From Planctomycetaceae bacterium (lineage in GTDB: Bacteria > Planctomycetota > Planctomycetia > Planctomycetales > Planctomycetaceae), in contig JADZEF010000013.1 in NCBI GenBank assembly GCA_020850695.1, positions 1 to 48,515 on the forward strand: 48,515 nt of DNA, in the 5' to 3' direction. Numbering within the stretch: position 1 is the first letter of the stretch; every line of letters starts with the position of its first letter. The translations under genes and the position numbers were made by a program. Shown here one piece after another: positions 20,174-28,725 of the stretch. The notes beneath the pieces were generated by a model. It did no database searches. It had not been told where the DNA came from and worked only from the letters and a program-made list of their open reading frames with translations.

Positions 20174-21481
20174 ATGGCATTTCGTTGCGCGATCCTGGCG
20201 GCGTCGGTGCTGGCGCTCGGCTCCGCCGCCGCGCCGGCGGCCGAGCGACCGAACATCCTGCTGATCCTGTCGGACGACCAAGGCTTCGCGGACTATTCGT
20301 TCCTCGGTCATCCCCACATCCGCACGCCGCACATCGATCGTCTTGCCCGCGAGGGACGGACGTTTCGGCGCGGGCACGTTCCTTCAAGCCTCTGCTGCCC
20401 CAGCCTCGCGTCGATTATCACGGGGCTCTACGCCCATCAGCACCTCATCACGAGCAACGATCCGCCGCTGCCTGCCGGCAAGACAGGTCGCGCTGCCGAA
20501 GCCGATGCAACATTTCAGAAGCAGCGCCAGCAGATGATCGACTTCATCGATCGCGTTCCGACGATACCGCGGATGCTGGGCGACACGGGGTACGTGAGCT
20601 TTCAGTCGGGCAAGTGGTGGGAGGGGAACTTTCGCCGCGGCGGGTTCACGAAGGGAATGACGCACGGAGACGTGAGTCGCGGCGGCCGGCATGGCGACGA
20701 GGGACTCAAGATCGGCCGCGAGACGATGCAGCCGGTGCTTGACTTCATCGACGATTCCGCGCGCGATGCGAAACCGTTCTTCGTCTGGTACGCGCCGATG
20801 CTCCCGCATTCGCCCCACAATCCCCCCGAGCGGTTACTCGAACGCAATCGCGCGAAGGCCCCGACGCTCGAAGTCGCAAAGTACTGGGCGATGTGCGAGT
20901 GGTTCGACGAGACCATCGGCACGCTGCTCAAACATCTCGATGAGAAGCGGCTGACCGACAACACACTGGTCGTTTACCTCTGCGATAACGGCTGGATCCA
21001 GGATCCCAACGCCGATCGATATGCGCCGCGGTCGAAACGCTCGCCTTACGAAGGCGGGTTGCGGACTCCAATCATTGTGCGGTGGCCCGGCCACATCAAA
21101 CCGCAGATGCGTGACGACCTGGCGACGTCGCTCGACCTGGCGCCGACTATTCTGAAGGCCGCAGGCCTGAATCCGACGAAGGAGATGCCGGGGATCAACC
21201 TGCTCGACGATGCCGCCGTCGCCGCGCGGACAACACTCACGGGAGAGATCTTCGAGCACAACGCGGTCGAAATCGGAAAGCCGGCGTCCAGCCTGCATTA
21301 TCGCTGGATCATTCGCGGCGACTGGAAGCTCATTGTCCCCGCACCGCGCATGAAGGAGAGTTCGACCGAACTCTTCAATCTGCGGAATGATCCGGACGAA
21401 CAACGCAACCTCGCTGCCGCGGAAGCGGCGCGGGTCGGGGAATTGCAGAAGGCTCTCGATGGATGGTGGACGCCGGAGTGA
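20174..21481 (+). CDS. Exported sulfatase-family hydrolase with variant CCPSL site
   Basis: The 435-residue protein has a signal peptide (cleavage near APAAE) and the alkaline-phosphatase-like sulfatase fold. RPNILLILSDDQG (D34, D35) gives metal ligands, SSLCCPSLASIITGLYAHQ is the active-site region (C74), and later come FVWYAPMLPHSPHNPP and CDNGW. Sulfatases are activated by converting Cys in C-x-P-S-R to formylglycine; here the Arg is Leu (C74-C-P-S-L78). It may therefore use a different maturation route or act as a phosphodiesterase-like relative. Planctomycetes encode many sulfatases for sulfated polysaccharides. It starts 19 bases after the creatininase-family gene and is convergent with a beta-propeller glycosidase-like gene. 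The start at 20174 follows GAGGGG. Confidence 0.92.
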   Translation: MAFRCAILAASVLALGSAAAPAAERPNILLILSDDQGFADYSFLGHPHIRTPHIDRLAREGRTFRRGHVPSSLCCPSLASIITGLYAHQHLITSNDPPLPAGKTGRAAEADATFQKQRQQMIDFIDRVPTIPRMLGDTGYVSFQSGKWWEGNFRRGGFTKGMTHGDVSRGGRHGDEGLKIGRETMQPVLDFIDDSARDAKPFFVWYAPMLPHSPHNPPERLLERNRAKAPTLEVAKYWAMCEWFDETIGTLLKHLDEKRLTDNTLVVYLCDNGWIQDPNADRYAPRSKRSPYEGGLRTPIIVRWPGHIKPQMRDDLATSLDLAPTILKAAGLNPTKEMPGINLLDDAAVAARTTLTGEIFEHNAVEIGKPASSLHYRWIIRGDWKLIVPAPRMKESSTELFNLRNDPDEQRNLAAAEAARVGELQKALDGWWTPE

Positions 21482-21504
21482 GTTCGTCCGGTGTCTCGCA
21501 GACC

Positions 21505-22545
21505 TCAATCCATGGTCACCGCGCTGGCGATTTGCCAGCGTCCCCCGCAGTCGCAGGCGGCGTAGTACATTCGGAGCCGGCCATCGTCGAGCGGCATCAG
21601 CGACATGTCTTCCGCATGCACGGCATCGATCCCCTTCGCGCCGTAGCCTGCGCCTTCAATGACGCACTGACCCTCGGACCACGACAAACCGTCCGGCGAT
21701 GTCGCGACGAGAATCCGCGAGCGGTATCCCGAGAGGTCCGACGCTATCGACGCCGCAGCGAAGTCATCGCTCGTCCCCTTTGCGACGGCATTCGCATCGT
21801 GACTCGGATGCAGCACAGCGTTTCCCCCCGAGGGGATGTCCTGCCATGCGGAATAGAGCATGATCCACCCTTCCCCCTGCGGAGAAGGGATCGCTTCGCC
21901 CGCGGTGATGCCGGCCGAATCGAGTGTTCCCTGGCGATCGCGGATGCGGACGCCGGGTTCGAACTCAAAGTCCAGTCCGTTGTGAGTCACCGCGCTGACC
22001 ACGCACTGCGAGAGCCGCTCTCCCTTTCCCGGCCCTCCCGGTCCGAATTCCGACCGGCAGCAATAAAGTCGACTGCGACCCTCTTGCAACGGCACGATTC
22101 GCGGAGCACTCACGCCGCCCGGGCTCTGCAATCGGACGCCATCTTCGATCGTCCAGTTCACCTGGTCGGATGAGAGGGCGCTCGCGATGACCGTGGGACG
22201 ATCGGCGGTTCCGCGCGATTCGTAGTACATGCGCCAGCGGCCGTCGGCGAGGCGAGCGACACTTGGAGCCAGCGCGCGGAGAGAGGCGTGCGGAAGGTTG
22301 GATTGCGGGGCCACGCGGATCCCCGGCTCGACCTGAAACGTGAGGCCGTCGTCGGACACCGCGCTCAGGATGTAGCCCTGGCACGACGAGAACGGCTTGG
22401 CCGGGCCGACCGCCGTATAGAAGAGCCGATAACCCCCGTCGGGTCGACGCACGATGCAGGGCGCCTGGACCTTGAGGCTGTCGAGCGGACGCGAGCCCCC
22501 CACGCGGGCTCCGGGCTCTTTCTGCCACCGGAGGATGTCGGTCAT
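21505..22545 (-). CDS. Five-bladed beta-propeller glycosidase-like protein
   Basis: The 346-residue translation has the repeated pattern of GH43/GH32/GH130-type five-bladed propellers: APCIVRRPDGGYRLFYTA, APSVARLADGRWRMYYES, APRIVPLQEGRSRLYCC, GWIMLYSAWQ, and DMSLMPLDDGRLRMYYAA, with alternating 'SDDGLTF', 'SSDQVNW', 'SPDGLSW' edges. Such proteins bind or cleave sugars, but I cannot name the catalytic acids with confidence. No signal peptide is present, so it may be cytoplasmic. The ATG at 22545 follows GAGAAG; an in-frame ATG at 22584 is possible but adds a basic extension. It is convergent with the sulfatase gene, only 23 bases apart, which suggests a shared carbohydrate theme without proving it. 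Confidence 0.8.
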   Translation of the reverse strand: MTDILRWQKEPGARVGGSRPLDSLKVQAPCIVRRPDGGYRLFYTAVGPAKPFSSCQGYILSAVSDDGLTFQVEPGIRVAPQSNLPHASLRALAPSVARLADGRWRMYYESRGTADRPTVIASALSSDQVNWTIEDGVRLQSPGGVSAPRIVPLQEGRSRLYCCRSEFGPGGPGKGERLSQCVVSAVTHNGLDFEFEPGVRIRDRQGTLDSAGITAGEAIPSPQGEGWIMLYSAWQDIPSGGNAVLHPSHDANAVAKGTSDDFAAASIASDLSGYRSRILVATSPDGLSWSEGQCVIEGAGYGAKGIDAVHAEDMSLMPLDDGRLRMYYAACDCGGRWQIASAVTMD

Positions 22546-22689
22546 CGATCTTCTCGAAATGAAAGCAGCTCTCATGCGCCGCATGAGGTTAAGCCATGCG
22601 CGCGACGGACGTCAAAGAATTCGTCCCTCGCGTCGCCACGTGGGTGGGCGTCACGAAAGCAACGGAAAGTTCTGGAGTGTTCGCTCTCA

Positions 22690-22836
22690 TTAGGCTTTGT
22701 CGGAAAACTCCGGATACAGAGTGCCGACTCATTCGCAGCACGGGCACTCATGCCCGCGTGTGAGACGATTGTGGGAGTTTCGCACGGGCATGAGTGCCCG
22801 TGCTACGTCCCAATCGAGTTTTCAGACAAAGCCTAA
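22690..22836. repeat. Nested palindromic repeat element
   Basis: Outer arms at 22690-22710 and 22816-22836 (starting TTAGGCTTTGTC) match as a 21-bp inverted repeat with one mismatch. Inside them lies a perfect 20-bp inverted repeat at 22737-22756 and 22785-22804, with the core CGGGCACTCATGCCCG. No target-site duplication is obvious. It looks like a small non-autonomous mobile or REP-like element. Short frames crossing it are not genes. Confidence 0.8.
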
Positions 22837-22936
22837 ATCGACGGCCACAATCGTGAGGCACTGTCGCAAGACGAATTCCTGATGCGGATCGCTCCACTGT
22901 TGGACCAGCGGACCGACATGGGTTCTCCTTTTCTTT

Positions 22937-23161
22937 ACGCCGAAGGCGTTGTACTCCAAAGCCCAGGGTCGCGAGGCCTGGCGAGCGCACCCTGGGTTAC
23001 GCCCGATGATGATTTGGTACCCCAACGGGGTACGACATTCCGCTCCACTTCGCCCACGGTTTGTACAACCCCGTTGGGGTTGGTGTTTTCTGTTCGTTAC
23101 AACCCAGGGTGCGCTCACTTCGTTCGCGACCCTGGGCTTTGGTGTACAACGCCGGTGGCGT
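22937..23161. repeat. Complete composite palindromic repeat A-B-C-C'-B'-A'
   Basis: Six hairpins lie in mirrored order. A is ACGCC/GGCGT (22937-22949). B is CCCAGGGT/ACCCTGGG (22962-22969 with 22989-22996). C is TACCCCAACGGGGTA (23018-23032). C' is AACCCCGTTGGGGTT (23067-23081). B' has the same arms as B (23103-23110 with 23129-23136). A' is ACGCC/GGCGT (23149-23161). The sequence at 3-147 carries the C, C', B', A' part. The order suggests one element inverted upon itself, probably REP-like or mobile. The 880 bases from 22546 to 23425 otherwise hold no recognisable gene. Confidence 0.82.
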
Positions 23162-23425
23162 AAAGACACAGTCACCCACGGCCGCGCGCCTCACAATCGC
23201 GGTCAGTCATTTAGAACAACGGGAGCCGTGCACACCACCCTCAATGCGAGTTTCGGCTCTTCAGGCCGAGCTGCCGACAAACACCGACTTGCCTGCCAGC
23301 CAGCGGGTCTCTGAATCGTCAGCCATACCACGGCATGATGCCGCTGGTTGCCGAGGCGGGCGTCGAATGACATAGTCAGGCCCTGATCACGACTCGCTCT
23401 CCTCTTTCGATGTGATGAGACTGCC

Positions 23426-24175
23426 ATGTCTGCCGCGTTTCGCGCTCGCCTGCTGGCCGGGGAAAAGCTCATGGGGACGATGGTCACGCTGCCGACGCCG
23501 GCCGTGGCCGAGATTCTCGCCGACCTGGGGTTCGACTGGCTGTTCGTCGACGGTGAGCACGGCCCGCTCGAGACGGCCGATCTGCTGGGGATTCTGCAGG
23601 CCGTGGGCACCCGCACCACCTGTCTCGTGCGGGTGCCGGCGGCCCTGGAAGTCCCCATCAAGAAAGTGCTCGACCTGGGAGCGGGGGGAATCATCGTCCC
23701 GCAGGTCAACACGGCGGAGCAGGCGGCCGATGTGGTGCGGTTCGCCCGCTACACGCCGGCGGGTGCTCGCGGCGTCGGCCTGGCCCGCGCGCATGGCTAC
23801 GGGATGCGGTTCAAGGAGTACGTCCAATCGGCGAACGAGCAGATTTCGGTCGTCGTGCAGGCCGAGCACATCCGGGCGGCGGAGAACATCGAATCGATCG
23901 TCAAAGTCGAGGGAGTCGATGCGGTGCTGCTGGGGCCGTACGACCTGTCGGCCAGCCTCGGCAAGACGGGGAAGCTCGACGACAAGTCGGTCACCGACGC
24001 GATCGACCACATCACGAAGACGTGCCTGGCCGCGAAGAAGCCGCTCGGCGTCTTCGGCGTCACGGCGGCGGCGGTCCGGCCGTACATCGATCGCGGCTAC
24101 GGATTGATTGTCGCGGGAGTCGACACGCTGCTGCTGGGATTCGCGGCGAAGACGCTGCGCGAGGAACTGCGGTGA
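23426..24175 (+). CDS. HpcH/HpaI-family class II aldolase
   Basis: This 249-residue TIM-barrel protein belongs to the HpcH/HpaI family, metal-dependent aldolases that cleave 2-keto-3-deoxy acids to pyruvate and an aldehyde. Visible motifs are FVDGEHGPLE (residues 41-50, with H45 as catalytic base), the phosphate/pyruvate-binding RVPAA and GAGGIIVPQVNT segments, a metal-site region VVQAEHIRAAENI, and GPYDLSASLG carrying the second metal acid. Length is normal for the family and no signal peptide is seen, so it is cytoplasmic. Only three bases separate its stop from the convergent OstA-like gene. The natural substrate (a keto-deoxy sugar acid or an aromatic breakdown product) cannot be told. 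Confidence 0.93.
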   Translation: MSAAFRARLLAGEKLMGTMVTLPTPAVAEILADLGFDWLFVDGEHGPLETADLLGILQAVGTRTTCLVRVPAALEVPIKKVLDLGAGGIIVPQVNTAEQAADVVRFARYTPAGARGVGLARAHGYGMRFKEYVQSANEQISVVVQAEHIRAAENIESIVKVEGVDAVLLGPYDLSASLGKTGKLDDKSVTDAIDHITKTCLAAKKPLGVFGVTAAAVRPYIDRGYGLIVAGVDTLLLGFAAKTLREELR

Positions 24176-24178
24176 GGC

Positions 24179-27100
24179 TTACTGCTGCCCCTGAGTACCG
24201 CTCACTTCGGTGGCCTTGAAATGTCTGCGGCTGGGGACCATTTCAATGACGGCGCCCGACATCGAGCTTTCTTCGTCTCCTTCAAACCTCTGACGCGAAA
24301 CGGTCGACTTGTGCTTTCCGAAGGACTTCAGGATGTAGAGGTCTTTGGACTGGTCGTAGCTGATCTGGTCGGCCCTGCCGTGGAACGTTCGTCCTTCGAC
24401 TTCGGCGTTGCCCGAGCCGAGGACTTCGACGTGCCCCTGCGTGCCTCGCTTCTTTTTGTCGTCCGACTTGTCCGACGGTTTCGCCGCCAGGATGTGCTGC
24501 TGCAGCCTCAACTGATCGCACCGCATCCAGCCGCCGTCCTTCGGCAGCTTGTCCGGATCGATGACTTCCGGCGGCCGCTGCACGCGTCCATGCACGATCT
24601 CGACGCGGTCCTTGAACGTCGTATAACGCTCGTTGACGTTGCCTTCGGAAGCTCCAGCGAAGTCGACGCGGGTGAAGTCCCAGGCGTTGGGATCGGCCTG
24701 CGTGGGACGCGGGGCGGGGGATGAACCTCCGCCGAGTCCGGGCCCGACGATCGTTCGGCGGGCGTTGCCGCGTCGCCAGAATCGCATCCAGCCGGGGCCG
24801 TGGGCCGTGGTGCGGCCGGTGGTGCGGTCGTAGCTGAACTCGGCGACTTCCCCTTCGCGATGCTCCGTGGCGCGACTTTCGACGTATTCCTTGCCGTCGA
24901 ATTTGACTCCGTCGCGACAATCGACCCTCTTCACTTCGGGGCGGGCGTTGCGTGTCTCGGAGAAGCGGATGGCCTCGGTGAGCGTCACGTCCATCGACTG
25001 GCACAGGATGTTGCTGTCCTTGAGGACGCACTTGACGTTCCCGTGGAACTGGGCCATCAGCCCGTTGAACGTCATCCGCTCTTTCCACCAGACGTCGAGC
25101 AGCTGCTTGTCTTCTAGCTTCTGACCGTCGAGCGTGCGATCGACCGGAAGCTGCAACAGTCCCGCGCCGTCGACCCAGGCCATGTTGCGGCTGCGGTCCA
25201 TGTGGACGTTGGTGCCTTCAATGTGCATGCCGCGATCGCGGACGTGGGCGGGCGCGCCGCGGACGTGCAGCACCTGGTCGTTCTGATTGCGGGTCGGATT
25301 CTCGACGTGCATCCAGTCGCCGGTCACCTTGAGCGGCTCTTCGGACTCGCCGTGCTTCTGCGTGACTTCGACGTTTCCTTCGGTCCAGACTTCGGCGATG
25401 TGGGTGTCGCGCTGGCCGGGGCCCAACAGCACCCGCACGCGGATCAGGTCGGCCTCGACGTCGATCGGTGTCTTCTCGCGTTCCCGCGAGGCGTCGTCCT
25501 TCGCCGGCACTTCCGCGGCGGCGGCTTCGGGGTCTGGCGACGCGGCGCGGGTTCGCGAGAGCGTGGCCGGACCTTCCACCTTGGCGGTGCCCACGCTGCG
25601 CTTTTGACCCGCTACGCCGCGAGCGGCGGACGTTTCGGAGGCTGGCTCGTCATCTGAGATCGAATAGTTCGTCAGCGCGACCCTATCCCCCAGCGGGGCG
25701 GGACGTCGCTGCGACGTCGCCTCGTTCGCCCTGGCGTCTTTCGCCCTATTTCCCTTGGCCGGCTTGCTGCCCGGGATGACGGTTCCCGGCGGCAGTTCTT
25801 CGAAGGCCACTTCGAGGCGGTCGGTCGAGCCGGTCATCTCGGGGCTGACGAGGGCGACTTCGTGCAGCGCGAGCATCTGCCGCATGCGGATGCGGTTGCT
25901 CCCTCTGCGACGTCCTTCGCCTTTTCGGCGGGCCTGGAGATCCTGCGGGTCGACCCACAACCGGATGAAATTCGCGGCAAGGCCTGTTTTCTGCTCGGGC
26001 TGGCGGACGATGGCCTGTTTCTCAAGCTCGATGACGTCGAGCTTCGTTTCGGGGTCGGCGTACTTGCGGAGCTGCTGGGCCCACTCGGCCTTCAGTTCGA
26101 GCGTGTTGCGATCGAGGTTCTTGTGCTTCAGCCAGCCTGGCCCCTGGCACCAGACGGACGTCAGCCGTCCCTGGGCATCGTGGATCAACGTCATGCCGGG
26201 CGAGCGGATTTCGCTTGGCCCCTGCAGGACATGGACCCCTTCGGGGTCGGGATTCGACATCGACGCCTTGCGGAGCGGGACGTCGTAGATCAGGTCGGTC
26301 ATGCGGGCGGTGAGATCGTTCTCCGACGAGATCAGAATGACGTGTTCACCCGGTTTGCTGCGGGCCCGCAGTTGGCGGAGCGTCATCCGCGTGTCGAGGT
26401 TGCCGAAGTTTCCCTCGCGCTGGCCATCCTTGAGTTCGCGGTTCGCCGCGAGATCGGGGGCCTTCGGCTCGCTGGGGACGTGCTGTCCCTCGAAGGCTTC
26501 CGTCTTGGTCTCGGACGCGGCCCTTGCCACGGCATCGACGACATGCTTCGGCTCAAGCATCAGGGCGAGGGTGTCGCACTGGAGCGAGTCGAAGCTCTCG
26601 GTGGCGCGAGCTTTGTCAGTCCCGGTAGGCCGGTGGACGCGGACGTTGTCGTGGAACGTCGCGACGTTCGCTTCGACGTCGAACTCGAACATCCCGCGGC
26701 AGCGGACGCGGACTTCGATCGCCTCGCCTTTGCCGGTGCGGGCGCGTCGCGGATCGTCGCTGACGGTCGTCGGATCGGCCCCGGCCAGCGGGAGACGGTT
26801 GCGCTCCGACCCGTCGAACGTCATGTCGACCGCCACGCTGCGCCGCAGCTTGAGGCTCTGCACGCCGGTGACGGCAATGGACGAACGCTTCTTCGCCGAT
26901 TCATCCGAGATCAGTTCGACCTGCAGGCCGAACCCCTTGCCGCGGTGCTGACCCCACTGGAACGTGACTTCGCTTTCGCTCCAGAGTCGCTTCGACTCTT
27001 CAGAGAACGTGAAGTTGCGGCCGACGATGACCAGGTTGTCCGGGCCGGTGATCCGCGAGTTCCCCTGCAAGGCCCCCGCAATGATCCGTCCGGGATCGGC

Positions 27101-27613
27101 GTCTCCCATGTCGAATTTCTTCGAGAACCGCAGGTAGGCCGACTCGCCGACGACCGTGATCGGCGTCTGGTCTTCCGGCTGGTTCTCGCGGAAGTGGATC
27201 ATGGCGAAGGGGCGGAACATCACCGCCTGGTCGTTTTCGACCGGCTGCCATTCGTTGGCGAAGATGAATGCTTCGGGCGTGCGGATCTGGTACTTGGCGG
27301 TTTCGGCCCACGGTTGCTGCGGGAGGTACTGCTTCGCCATCCGCACGTTTTCGGGCGGAGGAGGGGGAGCGGCCGTGGCCTTGATGTCGACGACCGAGGA
27401 CTTGCCCGGCTGGATGAACGGCGAGACGGTGGCCGAGTAGAGCGCGCACAATCCCGTCAGCCCCGCGGCCGTGCATGCAGTGAGCACTGAGCGGCGGGAG
27501 AGCGGGCCGTCGATGGGCCCGTGAGCAGGAGTGGCGGCGGCCTGGGACAGGGTGGGTTGAGGGTTGAAGGTTGAGGGTTGAAGGTACGAGACGTCGCTGG
27601 CCAGGCATTTCAT
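24179..27613 (-). CDS. Giant OstA/LptA-LptC-like lipopolysaccharide transport protein
   Basis: The 1144-residue protein has one N-terminal membrane helix (about residues 43-68: SVLTACTAAGLTGLCALYSATV). A very long periplasmic part follows, in which OstA/LptA-type phrases recur: LQGNSRITGPDNLVIVG..FTFSEESKRLWSESEV, VDIEA-style DLIRVRVLLG..., and FNGLMAQFHGNVKCVLKDSNILCQSMDVTL. Such beta-jellyroll repeats carry lipopolysaccharide across the periplasm. Canonical LptA is under 200 residues, so this resembles several LptC/LptA units fused together. It lies 35 bases after kdsD on the same strand. The ATG at 27613 is chosen (a GTG lies one codon before it), but the ribosome site is poor. Residues around 15-22 (STFNPQPT) are encoded by a heptad repeat, so a downstream GTG start near 27480 is possible. 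Confidence 0.82.
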   Translation of the reverse strand: MKCLASDVSYLQPSTFNPQPTLSQAAATPAHGPIDGPLSRRSVLTACTAAGLTGLCALYSATVSPFIQPGKSSVVDIKATAAPPPPPENVRMAKQYLPQQPWAETAKYQIRTPEAFIFANEWQPVENDQAVMFRPFAMIHFRENQPEDQTPITVVGESAYLRFSKKFDMGDADPGRIIAGALQGNSRITGPDNLVIVGRNFTFSEESKRLWSESEVTFQWGQHRGKGFGLQVELISDESAKKRSSIAVTGVQSLKLRRSVAVDMTFDGSERNRLPLAGADPTTVSDDPRRARTGKGEAIEVRVRCRGMFEFDVEANVATFHDNVRVHRPTGTDKARATESFDSLQCDTLALMLEPKHVVDAVARAASETKTEAFEGQHVPSEPKAPDLAANRELKDGQREGNFGNLDTRMTLRQLRARSKPGEHVILISSENDLTARMTDLIYDVPLRKASMSNPDPEGVHVLQGPSEIRSPGMTLIHDAQGRLTSVWCQGPGWLKHKNLDRNTLELKAEWAQQLRKYADPETKLDVIELEKQAIVRQPEQKTGLAANFIRLWVDPQDLQARRKGEGRRRGSNRIRMRQMLALHEVALVSPEMTGSTDRLEVAFEELPPGTVIPGSKPAKGNRAKDARANEATSQRRPAPLGDRVALTNYSISDDEPASETSAARGVAGQKRSVGTAKVEGPATLSRTRAASPDPEAAAAEVPAKDDASREREKTPIDVEADLIRVRVLLGPGQRDTHIAEVWTEGNVEVTQKHGESEEPLKVTGDWMHVENPTRNQNDQVLHVRGAPAHVRDRGMHIEGTNVHMDRSRNMAWVDGAGLLQLPVDRTLDGQKLEDKQLLDVWWKERMTFNGLMAQFHGNVKCVLKDSNILCQSMDVTLTEAIRFSETRNARPEVKRVDCRDGVKFDGKEYVESRATEHREGEVAEFSYDRTTGRTTAHGPGWMRFWRRGNARRTIVGPGLGGGSSPAPRPTQADPNAWDFTRVDFAGASEGNVNERYTTFKDRVEIVHGRVQRPPEVIDPDKLPKDGGWMRCDQLRLQQHILAAKPSDKSDDKKKRGTQGHVEVLGSGNAEVEGRTFHGRADQISYDQSKDLYILKSFGKHKSTVSRQRFEGDEESSMSGAVIEMVPSRRHFKATEVSGTQGQQ
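27554..27584. repeat. Heptad tandem repeat (G/A)GGTTGA x4
   Basis: Four tandem copies of a 7-base unit, GGGTTGA or AGGTTGA, end with a partial fifth. They lie in the first codons of the OstA-like gene (minus strand: TCAACCC units). A heptamer keeps frame only every three copies, so copy-number change would shift the frame if this part is translated. Confidence 0.8.
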
Positions 27614-27648
27614 CACCGGGACAAGCCGGTCGGGCTCGACGCAAGGGC

Positions 27649-28725
27649 TCAGGCCGGTGTGGCTCCTCGACTCAGGGCGATGTGCGGGGCAGGCGGAGCA
27701 CTGCCGGTTTCCTCCTCGCGGGGGAGCATGGCGATGACGTCGGTGATGTCGATGAGGCCGACCGGGCGATGTCCGCCATCGACGACCGGCAGTTCGCTCA
27801 CGCGATGCCGCGTCAGGATCTCGACCGCCGCCTCCAGGGGCATTTCGACATTCACCGTCAGCGGCTTCGCCGTCATCACTTCGGCGATGGGGCGATCGAG
27901 TTGTTGTTCCTTGCGGCCTTCGAGCAGCCGGGCGAGGTCGCTGTCGGTGAAGAGACCGGAGAGTTGTCCGTCGGCATCGACCAGCATCACCGCACCCGTT
28001 CGTCGGCCGGGGCGACGCAAGGCGACGAACACGCTGCGGATGGTTTCTGTCTCTTCCGCGATGCGAAGTTCATCGCCGCGCCGCATCACCTCGCGGACCG
28101 ACTTGAGCTTCTGGCCGAGGCTTCCCCCCGGGTGGTAGACGGCGAACTGCTGCGGCGTGAATCCCTTGAGGCGGCTGACGACGATGGCCAGGGCATCGCC
28201 GAGGGCCAGCATGGCGGTGGTGGTCGTCGTCGGGGCGAGGCCGAGCGGGCCCGCTTCACGAAGGCGGCCGAGCTTCAGCGTGACGTCGGCTTCGCGGCCG
28301 AGCGTGCTGGAGTCGGTCGCCGTGATGGCCACGATGGGAACGCCCATGCGTTGCACGATGGGAACCAGCCGCACAAGTTCTTCCGTCTCGCCGCTGTTCG
28401 ACAGGGCGAGCAACACGTCTTCGGCGTGGATGCATCCGAGGTCGCCATGGACGGCCTCCGCCGGATGCAGATAGTGCGATCGCGTCCCGAGCGACGACAG
28501 CGTCGCGGCGATCTTGCGGGCGATGTGCCCGGCCTTTCCCATGCCGGTGAGGATGATGCTGCCCGAGGCGGTGCGCAGGAGTTCGACCGCTGCACAGAAT
28601 GAGGCGTCGAGGCGTCGAGCGATGTCGGTCAGGGCCGCGGCCTGGCCATCGAGGACGGCCCGCGCTTCCCGGATCTGCTCGACGTGCGAGAAGGGGATGA
28701 CGGCGCTGAGGGCGGCATTCGACAT
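27649..28725 (-). CDS. kdsD: D-arabinose 5-phosphate isomerase (KpsF/GutQ family)
   Basis: This 358-residue enzyme interconverts ribulose 5-phosphate and arabinose 5-phosphate, the first step toward Kdo, the inner-core sugar of lipopolysaccharide. It has the family layout: a SIS sugar-isomerase domain (about residues 45-185: TGMGKAGHIARKIAATLSSLG, HPAEAVHGDLG, LSNSGETEELV) and two CBS domains (about 210-325: VMRRGDELRI, VMTAKPLTVNVEMPLEAAVEIL). An extra 20-30 residues extend the C terminus. AAGGA precedes the ATG at 28725. The OstA-like lipopolysaccharide transport gene follows 35 bases downstream, so the pair is probably one operon for outer-membrane lipid A/Kdo synthesis and export. Confidence 0.95.
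   Translation of the reverse strand: MSNAALSAVIPFSHVEQIREARAVLDGQAAALTDIARRLDASFCAAVELLRTASGSIILTGMGKAGHIARKIAATLSSLGTRSHYLHPAEAVHGDLGCIHAEDVLLALSNSGETEELVRLVPIVQRMGVPIVAITATDSSTLGREADVTLKLGRLREAGPLGLAPTTTTTAMLALGDALAIVVSRLKGFTPQQFAVYHPGGSLGQKLKSVREVMRRGDELRIAEETETIRSVFVALRRPGRRTGAVMLVDADGQLSGLFTDSDLARLLEGRKEQQLDRPIAEVMTAKPLTVNVEMPLEAAVEILTRHRVSELPVVDGGHRPVGLIDITDVIAMLPREEETGSAPPAPHIALSRGATPA

Noticed and set aside
22690..23161. CRISPR-like array
   Set aside because: The repeats are palindromes in mirrored order with no regular direct repeats or spacers, and no cas gene is present.
22288..23375. Several short frames across the repeat-rich gap
   Set aside because: They translate the palindromes themselves, giving repeated phrases, and lack ribosome sites.
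25862..27490. Plus-strand open frame of about 540 codons opposite the OstA-like gene
   Set aside because: Antisense shadow; no start signal or domain.
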